Shown: positions 22,455 through 33,140 of the stretch, piece after piece | How the letters are laid out: each line of letters begins with the position of its first letter | Numbering within the stretch: position 1 is the stretch's first letter | Assembly (NCBI RefSeq): GCF_027579695.1 | Contig: NC_083587.1 | Span: 56,497,738-56,561,737, forward strand | DNA length: 64,000 bases | Source: Neoarius graeffei | Taxonomy: Eukaryota; Chordata; Actinopteri; Siluriformes; Ariidae | Reading direction: 5' to 3' | The notes under the pieces: model-generated | Told to the model about the DNA's origin: nothing | What the model saw: the letters and a program-made list of their open reading frames with translations, nothing else | Databases searched by the model: none | Translations under genes and position numbers: made by a program

Positions 22455-24320
22455 ATAGGTGTATTAATGTAGTTTGGATTTCGGGGTAGTTAAAAAGGGG
22501 TGGGAAATTAAAAAAAGTATTGTACTTCTTCCCACTCCTTTTTCGAAAAATGTGCGGTGTATTGTAATGTCTTAGCTCTTTATGTTATTAGGGCCCGAGC
22601 CCGAATGGGCGAAGGCCCTATTGCTCTTGTAAGAGTTCACTATTCTTCTTCTTCTTCTTTATTTTTCTCCGCTGTTGGGCCATTTTCGGGGCGCTTGCCA
22701 TGGGCGAAAACGCACGAAATTTGGCACCAGTTCCGAGAATTGCCACCGCTACTCAGAACCAAAAGCCCAAACTTGGCCGGGGCTCAGGGCCTCTATAGCG
22801 CCCCCTAAGTCGTTGTGATTTTGGCCTCCCACATTAAGGTGCCTGGTTGCCATGTAGTTTGTAGTAGTGGCATGCCATTTGGTACGCATATGTATCTCAC
22901 TAAGCCGGACAAAAATGTAATGCCAATGCATTAGCCACGCCCAAGAGGAAGTGAGGTAATTTCACTTTTGTGCGAAATGCATGGCCACGAAGACGGCGCA
23001 ACTCCTCCTAGACCGTTCATAGGAATGTCACCAAAATTGATACACGTCATCTACAGACATGGCCGACAAAAGCTACTAAATACGTTTCACATAGGATAAA
23101 CCGTTCGGAAGTTATACGTCAATCAATTTTCAATGCAAAATTTTACATGCTTAAAAATTCATAACAAATCTTCTAATTGCTCAAAACTGCTCATACTTCA
23201 CACGCAAATCACTCATTGGGCTTCTGACATGTTACCCACTTTCTGTGATATTTCGCCACTGGGGGCGCTATTTTTGGGCAAAAAATCCAATCTTTCCTCA
23301 AATTTGGTCAAACTTCACGGCCACCCTCTTTCTACCTCCCATGTCATGTATACCACATTTTGGGAATTTTCGTCCATGGGGGGCGCTGTTTTTGGCCGAC
23401 GCAATTGCTCCAAAACGGGTTTTTGGTAAATAATTCCATAATGCTTTTCCTTCACACCACTACCTTGTGATAGTACGTTGCTGTTGTAGACACTTTTTTT
23501 TCCAACTCATAATCGCTCGTGTACAGCATAGCGCCACCTACTGACATGGGAAAAACCAAAAAATTTATTCTTCAAAAATCTATATCTCATCTTCTATTTA
23601 CTCAATTGTCATCAAACTTCATACGCAAACTCTTCATAGCTCACCTGACATGTACGCCAAATTTTGTGCACTTTCGCCCCTGGCGGTGCTGGTTATGGCA
23701 AAAATGATATTGCAGCTTCTGATTTGTCAAACTTGGCAAGCAAACTCTTTACAAGACCCTTATTGGGGCGCTTGCCATGGTCGACAACGCATGAAATTTG
23801 GCTCCTTTTCCTTAGACTGCCACCGCTACTGAGAACCAAAAGCCCAGATCCAGGCGGGCCTCAGGGCCTCTATAGCACCCCCTAACATGTTGTGATTCTT
23901 GCCTCTCGCTTTAAGGTGCCTGCTTGGCATATAGTTTCTAGTTATTATTATTATTATTAGGGCCCGAGCACCGTACAGTGCGAGACCCTATTGTTTTTGA
24001 AGGATTATTATTATTATTATTATTATTAGGGCCCGAGCACCGTACAGTGCGAGACCCTATTGTTGCCATGTGTCCAATTCTGTGCTTTGTCGCCATTGTG
24101 GGAGTAATGGCTCTTGCCGAAGAAGCTGTGGAAGGTATTTCGTGGGGACGCATGCCCCCGCCCCCCTTGGCCGCTGGCGCGAGGGCCCGTCAAGGCCGCT
24201 TGCGGCTTTAATTTTATTTATTCTTTTTTTTGTCACTTTCTCGTTTTCTTTCTTTTGTATGTACAAATAGTTACATACTTTTTTTATACATGTTCGAAAT
24301 AAAATAAATTCATTCATTCA
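22455..24320 (+). repeat. LINE-type 3' tail interrupted by the left hairpin-headed element
   Basis: Sequence up to 22590 ('acttcttcccactcctttttcg...tatgttatta') resumes at about 24214 ('tttatttattc...catgttcgaaataaaataaattc') and ends in (CATT)n. Together they read as one LINE-like 3' end. The element at 22591-24213 sits inside it, which fixes that element's borders. Confidence 0.6.
22591..24213 (+). mobile_element. hairpin-headed element, left copy of an inverted pair
   Basis: About 1.62 kb from GGGCCCGAGCCCGAATGGGC to GCCGCTTGCGGCTTTAAT. It is made of three parts, each beginning GGGCCCGAGC (22591, 23960 and 24029), and the second and third follow an (ATT)n tract. The first part carries a ~190-bp direct repeat of itself (about 22688-22870 and 23763-23945, sharing 'ggggcgcttgccatgg' and 'aaccaaaagccca'). 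Motifs of the form 'ggggcgct' recur throughout. It has no long inverted termini and no transposase. The small frames it contains are not protein-like. The superfamily is unknown to me; a Helitron/Helentron-like element is one possibility. Confidence 0.75.
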
Positions 24321-25000
24321 TTCTAATTGCAATTAAATATTATACTTACACTGTTTTCCAAACGAAATATTGCACAAAAAAACAGTTTAAATGATGATTA
24401 CTGCCTACTTTTTTCAAACTTTCCTGATTGCTATCAAAACAAACAAAACTTCCGGCTTGATTACGTCAGCATTCGAAAGAGGGCACACGCGTCTTTTGAT
24501 AACGTTGGCAGATGTTGGTCGATTTGATTTCCGCTGTACGTTTTACTTCCGTCCTACGATGTCTCGCACAGGTCTCAATGAATCTCGTTTATGGCCATTG
24601 CTTTGACATATGGACTGATATATTACATAGCATATTTCAGACACTCATAACTTGCAGTGAAAAAATTGCTATCAAAAATGCATTCTGATATTTAATAAAA
24701 TTAGATAAATAGAATTTTGTTCATAAAAAATTGCCTTCAGTTCTCCTTTAAGATCATTTTAAAAAACAGACAGACTTTTCATGTAATGTTCACTCTACCA
24801 GGTAGCAATGAACCTTGTCCTCAGATGCTTTTATGAAGGTCAGTCATGAGGTGTGTTTTCTAGAATTAACTCTCTGTCTTACAGGAAAAATGTGCTTTTA
24901 GGCTTTGTCAAGTAGGGTTCTAAAGTTTTAGAGCCAATCACTTACTATTGGTTCTAAAGGTAGATTTTTACATGTAGAAGTTTTTGTTTACTTGTCAACT
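24321..25000. other. spacer inside the inverted pair, unassigned
   Basis: AT-rich sequence with no clear element. A short GC-richer stretch near 24450-24600 does not look coding. Confidence 0.4.
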
Positions 25001-25185
25001 GAGGAAGCCATGACCTAAAGGTTAGAAAAGCAGCTTTGGGACCAAAAGGTTGACGATTTGAGTCCCAGGACCAGCAGGAATCACTGAAGTGCCCTTGAGC
25101 AAGGCACCTAACACCCAAATGCTCCCCAGGCTGCTCTGGGTACGTCGCTCTGGATAAGAGTGTCTGCTAAATGCTGTTAATGTTA
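25001..25185 (+). mobile_element. second tRNA-like SINE family, copy 1
   Basis: Begins 'gaggaagccatgacctaaag' with an A-box-like start and a B-box-like 'cgatttgagtccc', continues GAGCAAGGCACCTAAC and ends 'tggataagagtgtctgctaa'. A second copy is at 30659-30846. A duplication at the ends is not clear. Confidence 0.75.
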
Positions 25186-25385
25186 TAGTGTCCTCTAGTT
25201 CCTGATATATTCCCCCACAAATATATCATGCTCTCACATTTGAATTACAGTATGTCAGTCAACTGGTTTAAATGATTAGATTGCTAACTGGCTAGTATTA
25301 ATGAAGTTATGCTATCTGTTATAAATAAATAAATGGAGTTTTTGAAGCATTATGAGATCAGCAATTAAACAATTAAATAATATTG

Positions 25386-25494
25386 GCTGGCATTGAGTGG
25401 TATATCAGATATATTCCATTCAGCTAGCATGATATTGAACGAGTCAGAGACAAGTAGCTGAATGGAATATATCTGATATACCATGAGAAAAAGC

Positions 25495-25531
<37 letters not shown>

Positions 25532-25886
25532 CATACACATTCCTTTCACATGTTTAACGCATCTTTCTCTTTCAAAATTCTCTCAAAATCTTCTGTATTT
25601 ATTGAAGCAAACCTGGCAGCCATGTTTGTTTACAAATTGTCACAGTCGCTTGCTAGCGCTGAAGTTTTACGTCTCTGACGTGTGACATCATGTTGTCTTG
25701 ACAACCATGCAATATTGTAAACCATATTCAATGCTTGTTCTCCATTGGGTAGAGTGACGTAATACATGTAGGATAAGCGATATGCTAACAATATTGCATG
25801 CTATCAAACCAAATGAATGAAACCTGCTAGAAGGGAAAAACCTGCGTTTTTATTCCATCGAAAAAGTGTCCTGTATGAATAATAAT
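25386..25886 (+). repeat. palindrome-bearing repeat, copy 1
   Basis: Contains an inverted repeat around 'atcagatatattccattcag' and its complement (about 25405-25485), an (ATT)n tract, and a unique body running to 'attgcatgctatcaaaccaaatgaatg'. Copies 2 and 3 lie in opposite orientation near 35445-36300 and 52070-53215, and both carry a SINE that is absent here. Probably a non-autonomous DNA element; exact ends are uncertain. Confidence 0.65.
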
Positions 25887-25889
25887 ATT

Positions 25890-26074
25890 AATTAAAGCCG
25901 CAAGCGGCCTTGACGGGCCCTCGCGCCAGCGGCCAAGGGGGGCGGGGGCATGCGTCCCCGCGAAATACCTTCCACAGCTTCTTCGGCAAGAGACATTACT
26001 CCCACAATGGCGACAAAGCACAGAATTGGACACATGGCAACAATAGGGTCTCGCACTGTACGGTGCTCGGGCCC

Positions 26075-26105
<31 letters not shown>

Positions 26106-27530
26106 CCTTCAAAAACAATAGGGTCTCGCACTGTACGGTGCTCGGGCCCTAATAATAATAATAATAATAACTAGAAACTATATGCCAAGCAGGCACCTTA
26201 ATGCGAGAGGCAAAAATCACAACACGTTAGGGGGCGCTATAGAGGCCCTGAGGCCCGCCTGGATCTGGGCTTTTGGTTCTCAGTAGCGGTGGCAGTCTAA
26301 GGAAAAGGAGCCAAATTTCGTGCGTTGTCGACCATGGCAAGCGCCCCAATAAGGGTCTTGTAAAGAGTTTGCTTGCCAAGTTTGACAAATCAGAAGCTGC
26401 AATATCATTTTTGCCATAACCAGCACCCCCAGGGGCGAAAGTGCACAAAATTTGGCGTATATGTCAGGTGAGCTATGAAGAGTTTGCGTATGAAGTTTGA
26501 TGACAATTGAGTAAATAGAAGATGAGATATAGATTTTTGAAGAATAAATTTTTTGGTTTTTCCCATGTCAGTAGGTGGCGCTATGCTGTACATGAGCGAT
26601 TATGAGTTGGAAAAATAAGTGTCTACAACAGCAACGTACTATCACAAGGTAGTGGTGTGAAGGAAAAGCATTATGGAATTATTTACCAAAAACCCGTTTT
26701 GGAGCAATTGCGTTGGCCAAAAACAGCGCCCCCCATGGACGAAAATTCCCAAAATGTGGTATACATGACATGGGAGGTAGTAAGAGGGTGGCCGTGAAGT
26801 TTGACCAAATTTGAGGAAAGATTGGATTTTTTGCCCAAAAATAGCGCCCCCAGTGGCGAAATGTCACAGAAATTGGGTAACATGTCAGAAGCCCAATGAG
26901 TGATTTGCGTGTGAAGTATGAGCAGTTTTGAGCAATTAGAAGATTTGTTATGAATTTTTAAGCATGTAAAATTGTGCATTGAAAATTGATTGATGTATAA
27001 CTTCTGAACGGTTTATCCTACGTGAAACGTATTTAGTAACTTTTGTCAGCCATGTCTGTAGATGATGTGTATCAATTTTGGTGACATTCCTATGAACGGT
27101 CTAGGAGGAGTTGCGCCCTCTTCGTGGCCATGCATTTCGCACAAAAGTGAAATTACCTCACTTCCTGTTGGTCGTGGCTAATGCATTGGCATTACATTTT
27201 TGTCCGGCTTATTGAGATACATATGCGTACCAAATGGCATGCCACTACTACAAACTACATGGCAACCAGGCACCTTAATGCGGGAGGCCAAAATCACAAC
27301 GACTTAGGGGGCGCTATAGAGGCCCTGAGCCCCGGCCAAGTTTGGGCTTTTGGTTCTGAGTAGCGGTGGCAATTCTCGGAACTGGTGCCAAATTTCGTGC
27401 GTTTTCGCCCATGGCAAGCGCCCCGAAAATGGCCCAACAGCGGAGAAAAATAAAGAAGAAGAAGAAGAAGAAGAAGAATAGTGAACTCTTACAAGATCAA
27501 TAGGGCCTTCGCCCATTCGGGCTCGGGCCC
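25890..27530 (-). mobile_element. hairpin-headed element, right copy of the inverted pair
   Basis: The reverse complement of 22591-24213 with the same three-part structure. Differences are few: scattered substitutions and longer (ATT)n and (TTC)n tracts. It ends at 27530 with GGGCCC followed by TAAATATT. The two copies are separated by about 1.68 kb and could form a long hairpin. It abuts the repeat ending at 25886. Confidence 0.75.
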
Positions 27531-28213
27531 TAAATATTGTACTGGTGTTGTGCCACACTAGTCCAGGACAGTGCCCCTCTCTGCCAGCAGAGGCCACTAT
27601 CTCCAGGCTTCGAAGCAGTTGTTCACTTCCTTGTTTGTACTATACAAGCATGTGGCTTTCGCGGTCTTGCCAGTCTTTTGTATTGTGGAAGTTCTGAGCT
27701 GCAATTTCCCTATTTGTGTAGTCATTCATTCATTCATTCATTCATTCCCCATTTTGCTCCTGCTTGTTTGACTACTTTCTGGATTGTTCATTTTGATGAT
27801 TAATGTCATTACTGTGCTTGATCATACCCTGATTAATGATTTGGAATATGGATTGTATTGTAATAAACTAAGCACATGGAGCCTCACTTTCCTTCCAAGT
27901 CTGGTTTGTTACTTCCTATTTACAAGCAACAAACATCTTGACCCATCATTTTGTTGCTTTTTTCTTAAGGGAAATTGCATCAGATTGTAATTGGATCTCC
28001 ATCTAACAAACTTCACCTGAGCTAATAAAGTATTGGATCGCCTTTACGATGGCAACAGGACATTAACTAAGAGGAAATTAAGACTGGAAGTCAATAAGGG
28101 CCTGTTAAAACATGCAAATGAGGAGTTTTGCTAATGTGATATGAGTAGTGTGTTTACTGGACAATACTGTAATGAGCTCTGGGATAGTCTCTGTAGAAAA
28201 AAAAAAGTGACAA
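27531..28213. other. unassigned intron with (CATT)n
   Basis: Contains a (CATT)n tract at about 27721-27747 and otherwise nondescript AT-rich sequence. Confidence 0.45.
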
Positions 28214-28832
28214 TACACCAATCAGCGATAACATTATGACCACTGAGAGGTGAAGAGAATTACATTGATTACATATCTCATTACAATGGCACCTGTTAAG
28301 GGGTGGGATATACAAGTATTCGGCAGCAAGAGAACAGTCAGTTCTTGAAGTTGATGTGTTGGAAGCAGGAAAAAAATAGGCAAGCATAAGGATCTGAGTG
28401 ACTTTGATAAGGGCCAAACTGTGATTGCGGAATGACTGGGTCTGGGCATTTAAAAATGGCACATCTTGTGGGGTGTTCCCGGTATGCAGTGGATAGTACC
28501 AACCAAAAGTGGTCCAAGGATCCAAAGGACAACCGGTGAACCGGCGACAGGGTCATGGGTGTCAAAGGCTCATTGATTTGCATGGGACACAAAGGCTAGC
28601 CCATATGGTCCAATCCCACAGAAGAGCTAGTGTAGCACAAACTGCTGAAAAGGTTAATGCTGGCTAAAACAGAAAGGTGTCAGCATTAACGTTGCCCATT
28701 TTTCCTGCTTCCAACACATCAACTTCAAGAACTGACTGTTCTCTTGCTGCCTAATATATCCCACCCGTTGACAGGTGCTGATGTAATGAGATAATCAATG
28801 TTATTCACTTCTTCACCTGACAGTGGTTTTAA
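28214..28832 (+). mobile_element. Tc1/mariner-like element with long inverted ends, internally deleted
   Basis: The left ~150 bp ('gaacagtcagttcttgaagt', 'gatgtgttggaagcaggaaa') reappears as its complement at 28690-28830. Between them lies a remnant of a transposase N-terminus: a frame with 'aaggatctgagtgactttgata' and 'gtggggtgttcccggtatgc', a helix-turn-helix region in full-length relatives. The catalytic part is missing and replaced by the second inverted end. Edges are approximate. Confidence 0.7.
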
Positions 28833-29478
28833 TGATCTAGCTTTAGCTTTGATGCGTGAATTATATTGATGGTTGCAATGCCTTTAAAACAAGTTCTCCA
28901 GTTTCATTTTTTCCCCTGTTATAGCTTTATATTTAACGTGATCCAGTGATAATCTGTTTTCACTTTCCTACATTACCCACAATGCGGTTCAGCTATCTGA
29001 TGATAGTGGTTTAGTGAGATTTAGCTCTTGTTCATCTCTGTCTAAAGATAGCAATGCAGCAGCGCTTTAATCCTTGAGTCAGTCCAGCTGTCTCACCTCC
29101 TCATCTCTACACTCTACTCATACAGATTAGCTTCTCAAGTGTCAACTTGCATGCTAATACTGCCATCGAGCTTATCGTCTCGTAGTTTGCTAAGTAGACA
29201 AGCTGAGTCTCTGCTGGAACTTGGAGCAATGGTGGCATGTAGCTGCATTGCATTCTGGGACTTCAAGTCCTACATTAGGACTGCTGTCTCCGCTACTATT
29301 ACAGTACTATGCTGGATTTCTTGTTAATATCAACTTGAATGTTTAACGTTGCTGGAAAATGATGAATAAAATAAAAATATGTCTCTTGTTCTTTTGGAGC
29401 TAACCTGTGATAAACCTGAACTTTATCCCATGTTTAAGGAAGTTTTACATTTTTTTCTCTCCCTGTTATATCAGAATA
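28833..29478. other. unassigned intron
   Basis: No gene or element recognised. Confidence 0.45.
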
Positions 29479-30590
29479 GGGGCAGCATGGTGGTGTAGTG
29501 GTTAGCGCTGTTGCCTCACAGCAAGAAGGTTCTGGGTTCGAGCCCAGTGGTTGACGGGGGCCTTTCTGTGTGGAGTTTGCATGTTCTCCCCATGTCTGCA
29601 TAGGTTTCCTCTGGGTGCTCCGGTTTCCCCCACAGTCCAAAGACATGCAGGTTAGGATAATCGGTGGCTCTAAGGTGGGGTTTACATTAGACCGTATCAG
29701 CGGATCATCAGATTAACGTTTTTAAAACGATTAGCATGCACACAGCAACGCCAATACACGATTTGCGTGCACACAGCAACGCCAATACACGATTCGCGTG
29801 CACACAGCAACGCCAATACACGGATACGCTCGGCTCTGCAGGCATCCTGCGCTCCAAATCACTCCGCCCTGAACAGCGAGTGCCCTCTGGAGGGTGTGCA
29901 CTCCGGCCCTGCGCAGCTCACAGAGCGCGCGAGTGAAGTGCACGAGCAGTGATTCGGGACTGAGCCGCTGTGTGTGTGATCCAGTGCATATCGGGCATGC
30001 GCGTCACTTACCACTTGCAAGTGGAAGGATGGCAAGCCTAAAGACAATCATAACTACACAATGGGCAGTATTTGCATCAGTATTTGCAGTATTTTCATAC
30101 TTTTATACTCTTTAATGAAAGGTGATACAAGGCGGAAGTCCGTGCCGTTTTTCAGCAGTCGCGTCACATGACCAACGCCAGCGAATCAGGAAGGTGGATG
30201 TCACAGTGACGTTGTCCAATGACGACGCCAGCTAGAGCTCAGCACAGCGTATCCGCGTATCCTCAATGTTTACACAGCACCGGAGCTGACACGATCTGGA
30301 TTGAATACGTGGACCCTAGCGGATTCCCGTTTCCCGGCGTTTCCAGGCGTTTTAATGTAAACGGACAGTGCATCCGCGAAGAAAACGAGACAGATACGGT
30401 CTAATGTAAACTTGGCCTAAATTGACCGTAGGTGTGAGTGTGAATGGTTGTTTGTCTCTATGTGTCGGCCCTGTGATGATTTGGAGATTTGTCCAGGGTG
30501 TACCCCGCCTCTCACCCAAAGTCAGCTGGGATAGGCTCCAGCTTGCCTGCGACCCTGCACAGGATATGCGGTTACAGATAATGGATGGAT
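29479..30590 (+). mobile_element. tRNA-derived SINE split by a MITE
   Basis: The SINE head (GGGGCAGCATGGTGGTG at 29479) runs to 29673 and resumes at 30418 with 'taaattgaccgtaggtg'. It ends near 30590 with a diverged tail. The interrupted point is the 'ctctaaattgacc' of the SINE, matching the intact copies at 12731 and 52616. Confidence 0.9.
29674..30417. mobile_element. Harbinger-like MITE inside the SINE
   Basis: 744 bp with inverted ends sharing GTTTACATTAGACCGTATC and flanked by TAA duplications (29671-29673 and 30418-30420). The interior includes three tandem ~31-bp units of 'cacacagcaacgccaatacacga' type (29738-29822) and GC-rich sequence. No transposase. The TAA duplication and lack of coding capacity fit a PIF/Harbinger-dependent element. 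Confidence 0.85.
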
Positions 30591-30658
30591 GTGTTTCAGG
30601 GAGGACTCTTCATCGAATCCATCTGTCTGGGTAAATATCTGTTTGTAGATTTATCTAT

Positions 30659-30846
30659 GGGGAAGCCATGGCCTAATGGTTAGAGAAGCAGCTTTCAGAC
30701 CAAAAGGTTGTTGGTTTGATTCCCTAGTACAGCAGGAATGGCTGAAGTGCCTTTAAGCAAGGCACCTAACCTCCAACTGCTCCCCAGGTTGCTCTGGGTA
30801 CATTGTATGCTGCTCTGGATAAGAGTGTCTGCTGAATGCCATTAGT
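30659..30846 (+). mobile_element. second tRNA-like SINE family, copy 2
   Basis: Begins 'ggggaagccatggcctaatgg'-type sequence with the A-box-like TGGCCTAATGGTTAGAG, then a B-box-like GGTTTGATTCCC, and ends 'ggataagagtgtctgctgaa'. It is clearly the same family as 25001-25185. Confidence 0.78.
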
Positions 30847-31663
30847 GCAAAGCCATGTTGAAATTGTTGTATTATTTAGCATGAATTTATGATTGATATA
30901 CTCAGGAAGTATTTTAACATCAAGCTCCTTAAGCTGAGCCTAAGTAAGCCGAAGAGTTTAAATGTTTGGAGGACCTCATGTATATGTGATCATCTTGTAT
31001 CTCCACCACTGATTATCACTGTAAAGGCATTTCGTGTGACAAACAGACTCGTCATGTAAATTCATAAGTCTAATCCAGGCTTGTAGTACTCGGGTCCGAC
31101 TCGTGCCCTAGTTTTAAGGACTCGTGACTTGACTCGGACTTGGACTCGTGCATTAACTGCATTAGGACTCGTAAATTGAAGACAAGGACTCTGATTTTTC
31201 TTTATTTTCTGTAACATGCCATAATAATTTGGCACAAGATTTATATCTACATTAATTTTTGTACTAATTTCCTGCAAGAGTGTTACACCTGCGCACCTTA
31301 GCGTGTACATCAGATAGACTCTCAGGCACATACCGTAAATGACTCACACCTACACAGGATTAAGGTGCAATCAGCGTGCCTATATAAAAACTGTGAAAAC
31401 ACACTTTACGAAGTATTGAGTTGCATTGCTGACACATTACCAAGCCTTATTTCCTTGTCTGGTTTCCTGATCCCTGATTTCCTGTTTCTCGTCTTTGATC
31501 CTGCTGAGTCTATGATAGCCTGTTTGTGCCTCGCTCAACCTATTGCCTGTTTCACAGTTTTATGATTTTGCCTGCCATTCTGGATTGTTTACCTGTCTTC
31601 ACTTGTATTAATAAACACACCTTCTGAACTTACATCCATCTCCCAACCATCTCTGACAGAAGG

Positions 31664-32896
31664 ACATCACGTCTGACACTGTGATTAGCAGCACCGGAGC
31701 ACCCCAGGGCACGGTGCTGGCCCCTCTTCTCTTCACCCTGTACATAGTGGACTTCTGCTACAACTCGGAGCTGTGTCACATTCAGAAGTTTGCCAATGAC
31801 ACAGCCATAGTGGGGTGTATCAGGGACGACAGAGAGGAGGAGTATAGGAGCCTGGTGAGGGACTTTGCCGTTTGGTGCAACGGGAACCATCCGCAGCTCA
31901 ACACCTCGAAGACCAAAGAGCCGGTCATTGACTTTGGGAGATCCAGAGAAAGGTCATGACCAGTTCTGATCGAGGGAGTCGAGGTGGAGGCTGTGGATTC
32001 CTACAAGTACCTCGGGCTGTGGCTGGACAGCAAGCTGGACTGGACTTGCAACACCAACCACCTGTACAGGAAGGGACAGAGCAGGCTGTACTTCCTGAGG
32101 AGGCTGCGGTCCTTTAACATCTGCAGGAAACTCCTGTGGATGTTCTATCAGTCCGTGGTCGCCAGTGTCCTGTTTTACACCGTGGTGTGCTGGGGGGGCA
32201 GCACATCCAAGAAGGACACATCCAAGCTGGACAAACTGATCAGGCGGGCTGGCTCTGTGGTCGGCATGAAGCTGGACTCTCTGATGACGGTGGCAGAGAA
32301 GAGGACTATGGACAAACTACTGAACATCATGGATGATGCCAGTCACCCTCTGCACACCATCAACAACCAGAGGAGCCTGTTCAGTGACAGAATGCTCCTT
32401 CCCAAGTGCAGGACTAACAGACTTAAAAACTCCTTTGTCCCTCACGCCATCAGACTGTACAACTCCTCTCTGGGGGGTAGGAGGGGTAACAGGAGGACAG
32501 AGGACGGGAAGGAGCAGTAGCCTAGCCTGACAAAAAGCAATACTGGACAATGTGCAATATAAATGTGCAATACCTCTCCTGCTGGACTTTTTTCATATCT
32601 TATTTTTTTATATTTGTATTATGTAAATACTTAATTTATCTAGAAGTTTTCTCTATTTTCTATTCTCTGTTTATCCTGTAATGACGCTGCTGGAATTTTA
32701 ATTTCCTTGAGGGAACCCTTCTGAAGGGATCAATAAAGTTCTAATCTAATCTAATCTAATCTAATCTAATCTAATCTAATCTAATCTAATCTAATCTAAT
32801 CTAATCTAATCTAATCTAATCTAATCTAATCTAATCTAATCTAATCTAATCTAATCTAATCTAATCTAATCTAATCTAATCTAATCTAATCTAATC
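31664..32896 (+). mobile_element. 5'-truncated CR1/L2-like LINE with (AATCT)n tail
   Basis: Starts abruptly inside a reverse transcriptase frame and ends 'gggatcaataaagttct' followed by about 30 copies of AATCT (32742-32896). Short tandem 3' tails are typical of CR1/L2/Rex1-type LINEs. It is inserted in the hAT element at 31076-33132. Confidence 0.85.
31666..32520 (+). pseudogene. reverse transcriptase C-terminal fragment
   Basis: One reading frame runs from the truncation to 32520 with a single TGA at 31957-31959. It includes STGAPQGTVLAPLLF (RT motif region), FANDTAIVG, YKYLGLWLD and a C-terminal thumb/connection region ending before a Gly/Arg-rich tail. The usual FADD catalytic motif reads FAND, so the first catalytic Asp is lost as well. 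Confidence 0.85.
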
Positions 32897-33140
32897 TACG
32901 CTCCCTGACAAAGAGAAGCACATTCACCTGTTCATATGTCATGTTCAGGAACAAACTAATGTTAATGGCACTAAAACAGACACCGTCAAATGGTATGGTT
33001 GGAGTCTTGTTCTCAAACTCAACTCGGATCAATAGTGACTCAATTCAAGATTTTTTTAATGACTTGGACTTGCACACTGGGGACTCGAGACTAGACTCGG
33101 ACTCAAGGTTTAGTGACTCGACTACAACACTGGTCTAATC

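Larger units (their letters stand above)
31076..33132. mobile_element. hAT-like element, copy 1, interrupted by a LINE
   Basis: A perfect 8-bp duplication, GTCTAATC, flanks it at 31068-31075 and 33133-33140, as for hAT elements. The ends are rich in 'gactcggact' words and form imperfect inverted repeats. The interior is missing the BED-finger segment present in copy 2 (45995-46829). It instead holds a stretch at about 31300-31660 with 'tatataaa' and 'aataaa' that may be a solo LTR or promoter fragment, followed by a LINE. Confidence 0.8.

Noticed and set aside
23133..23429. 98-codon frame in the left arm and its mirror at 26683-26979
   Set aside because: Present in both arms only because the arms are copies. 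Composition is not protein-like, there is no domain, and it overlaps recurring 'ggggcgct' blocks.
31300..31660. Solo LTR inside the hAT element
   Set aside because: There is a TATA-like box and an AATAAA, but no TG...CA ends or duplication could be shown, so it is only mentioned within the hAT entry.
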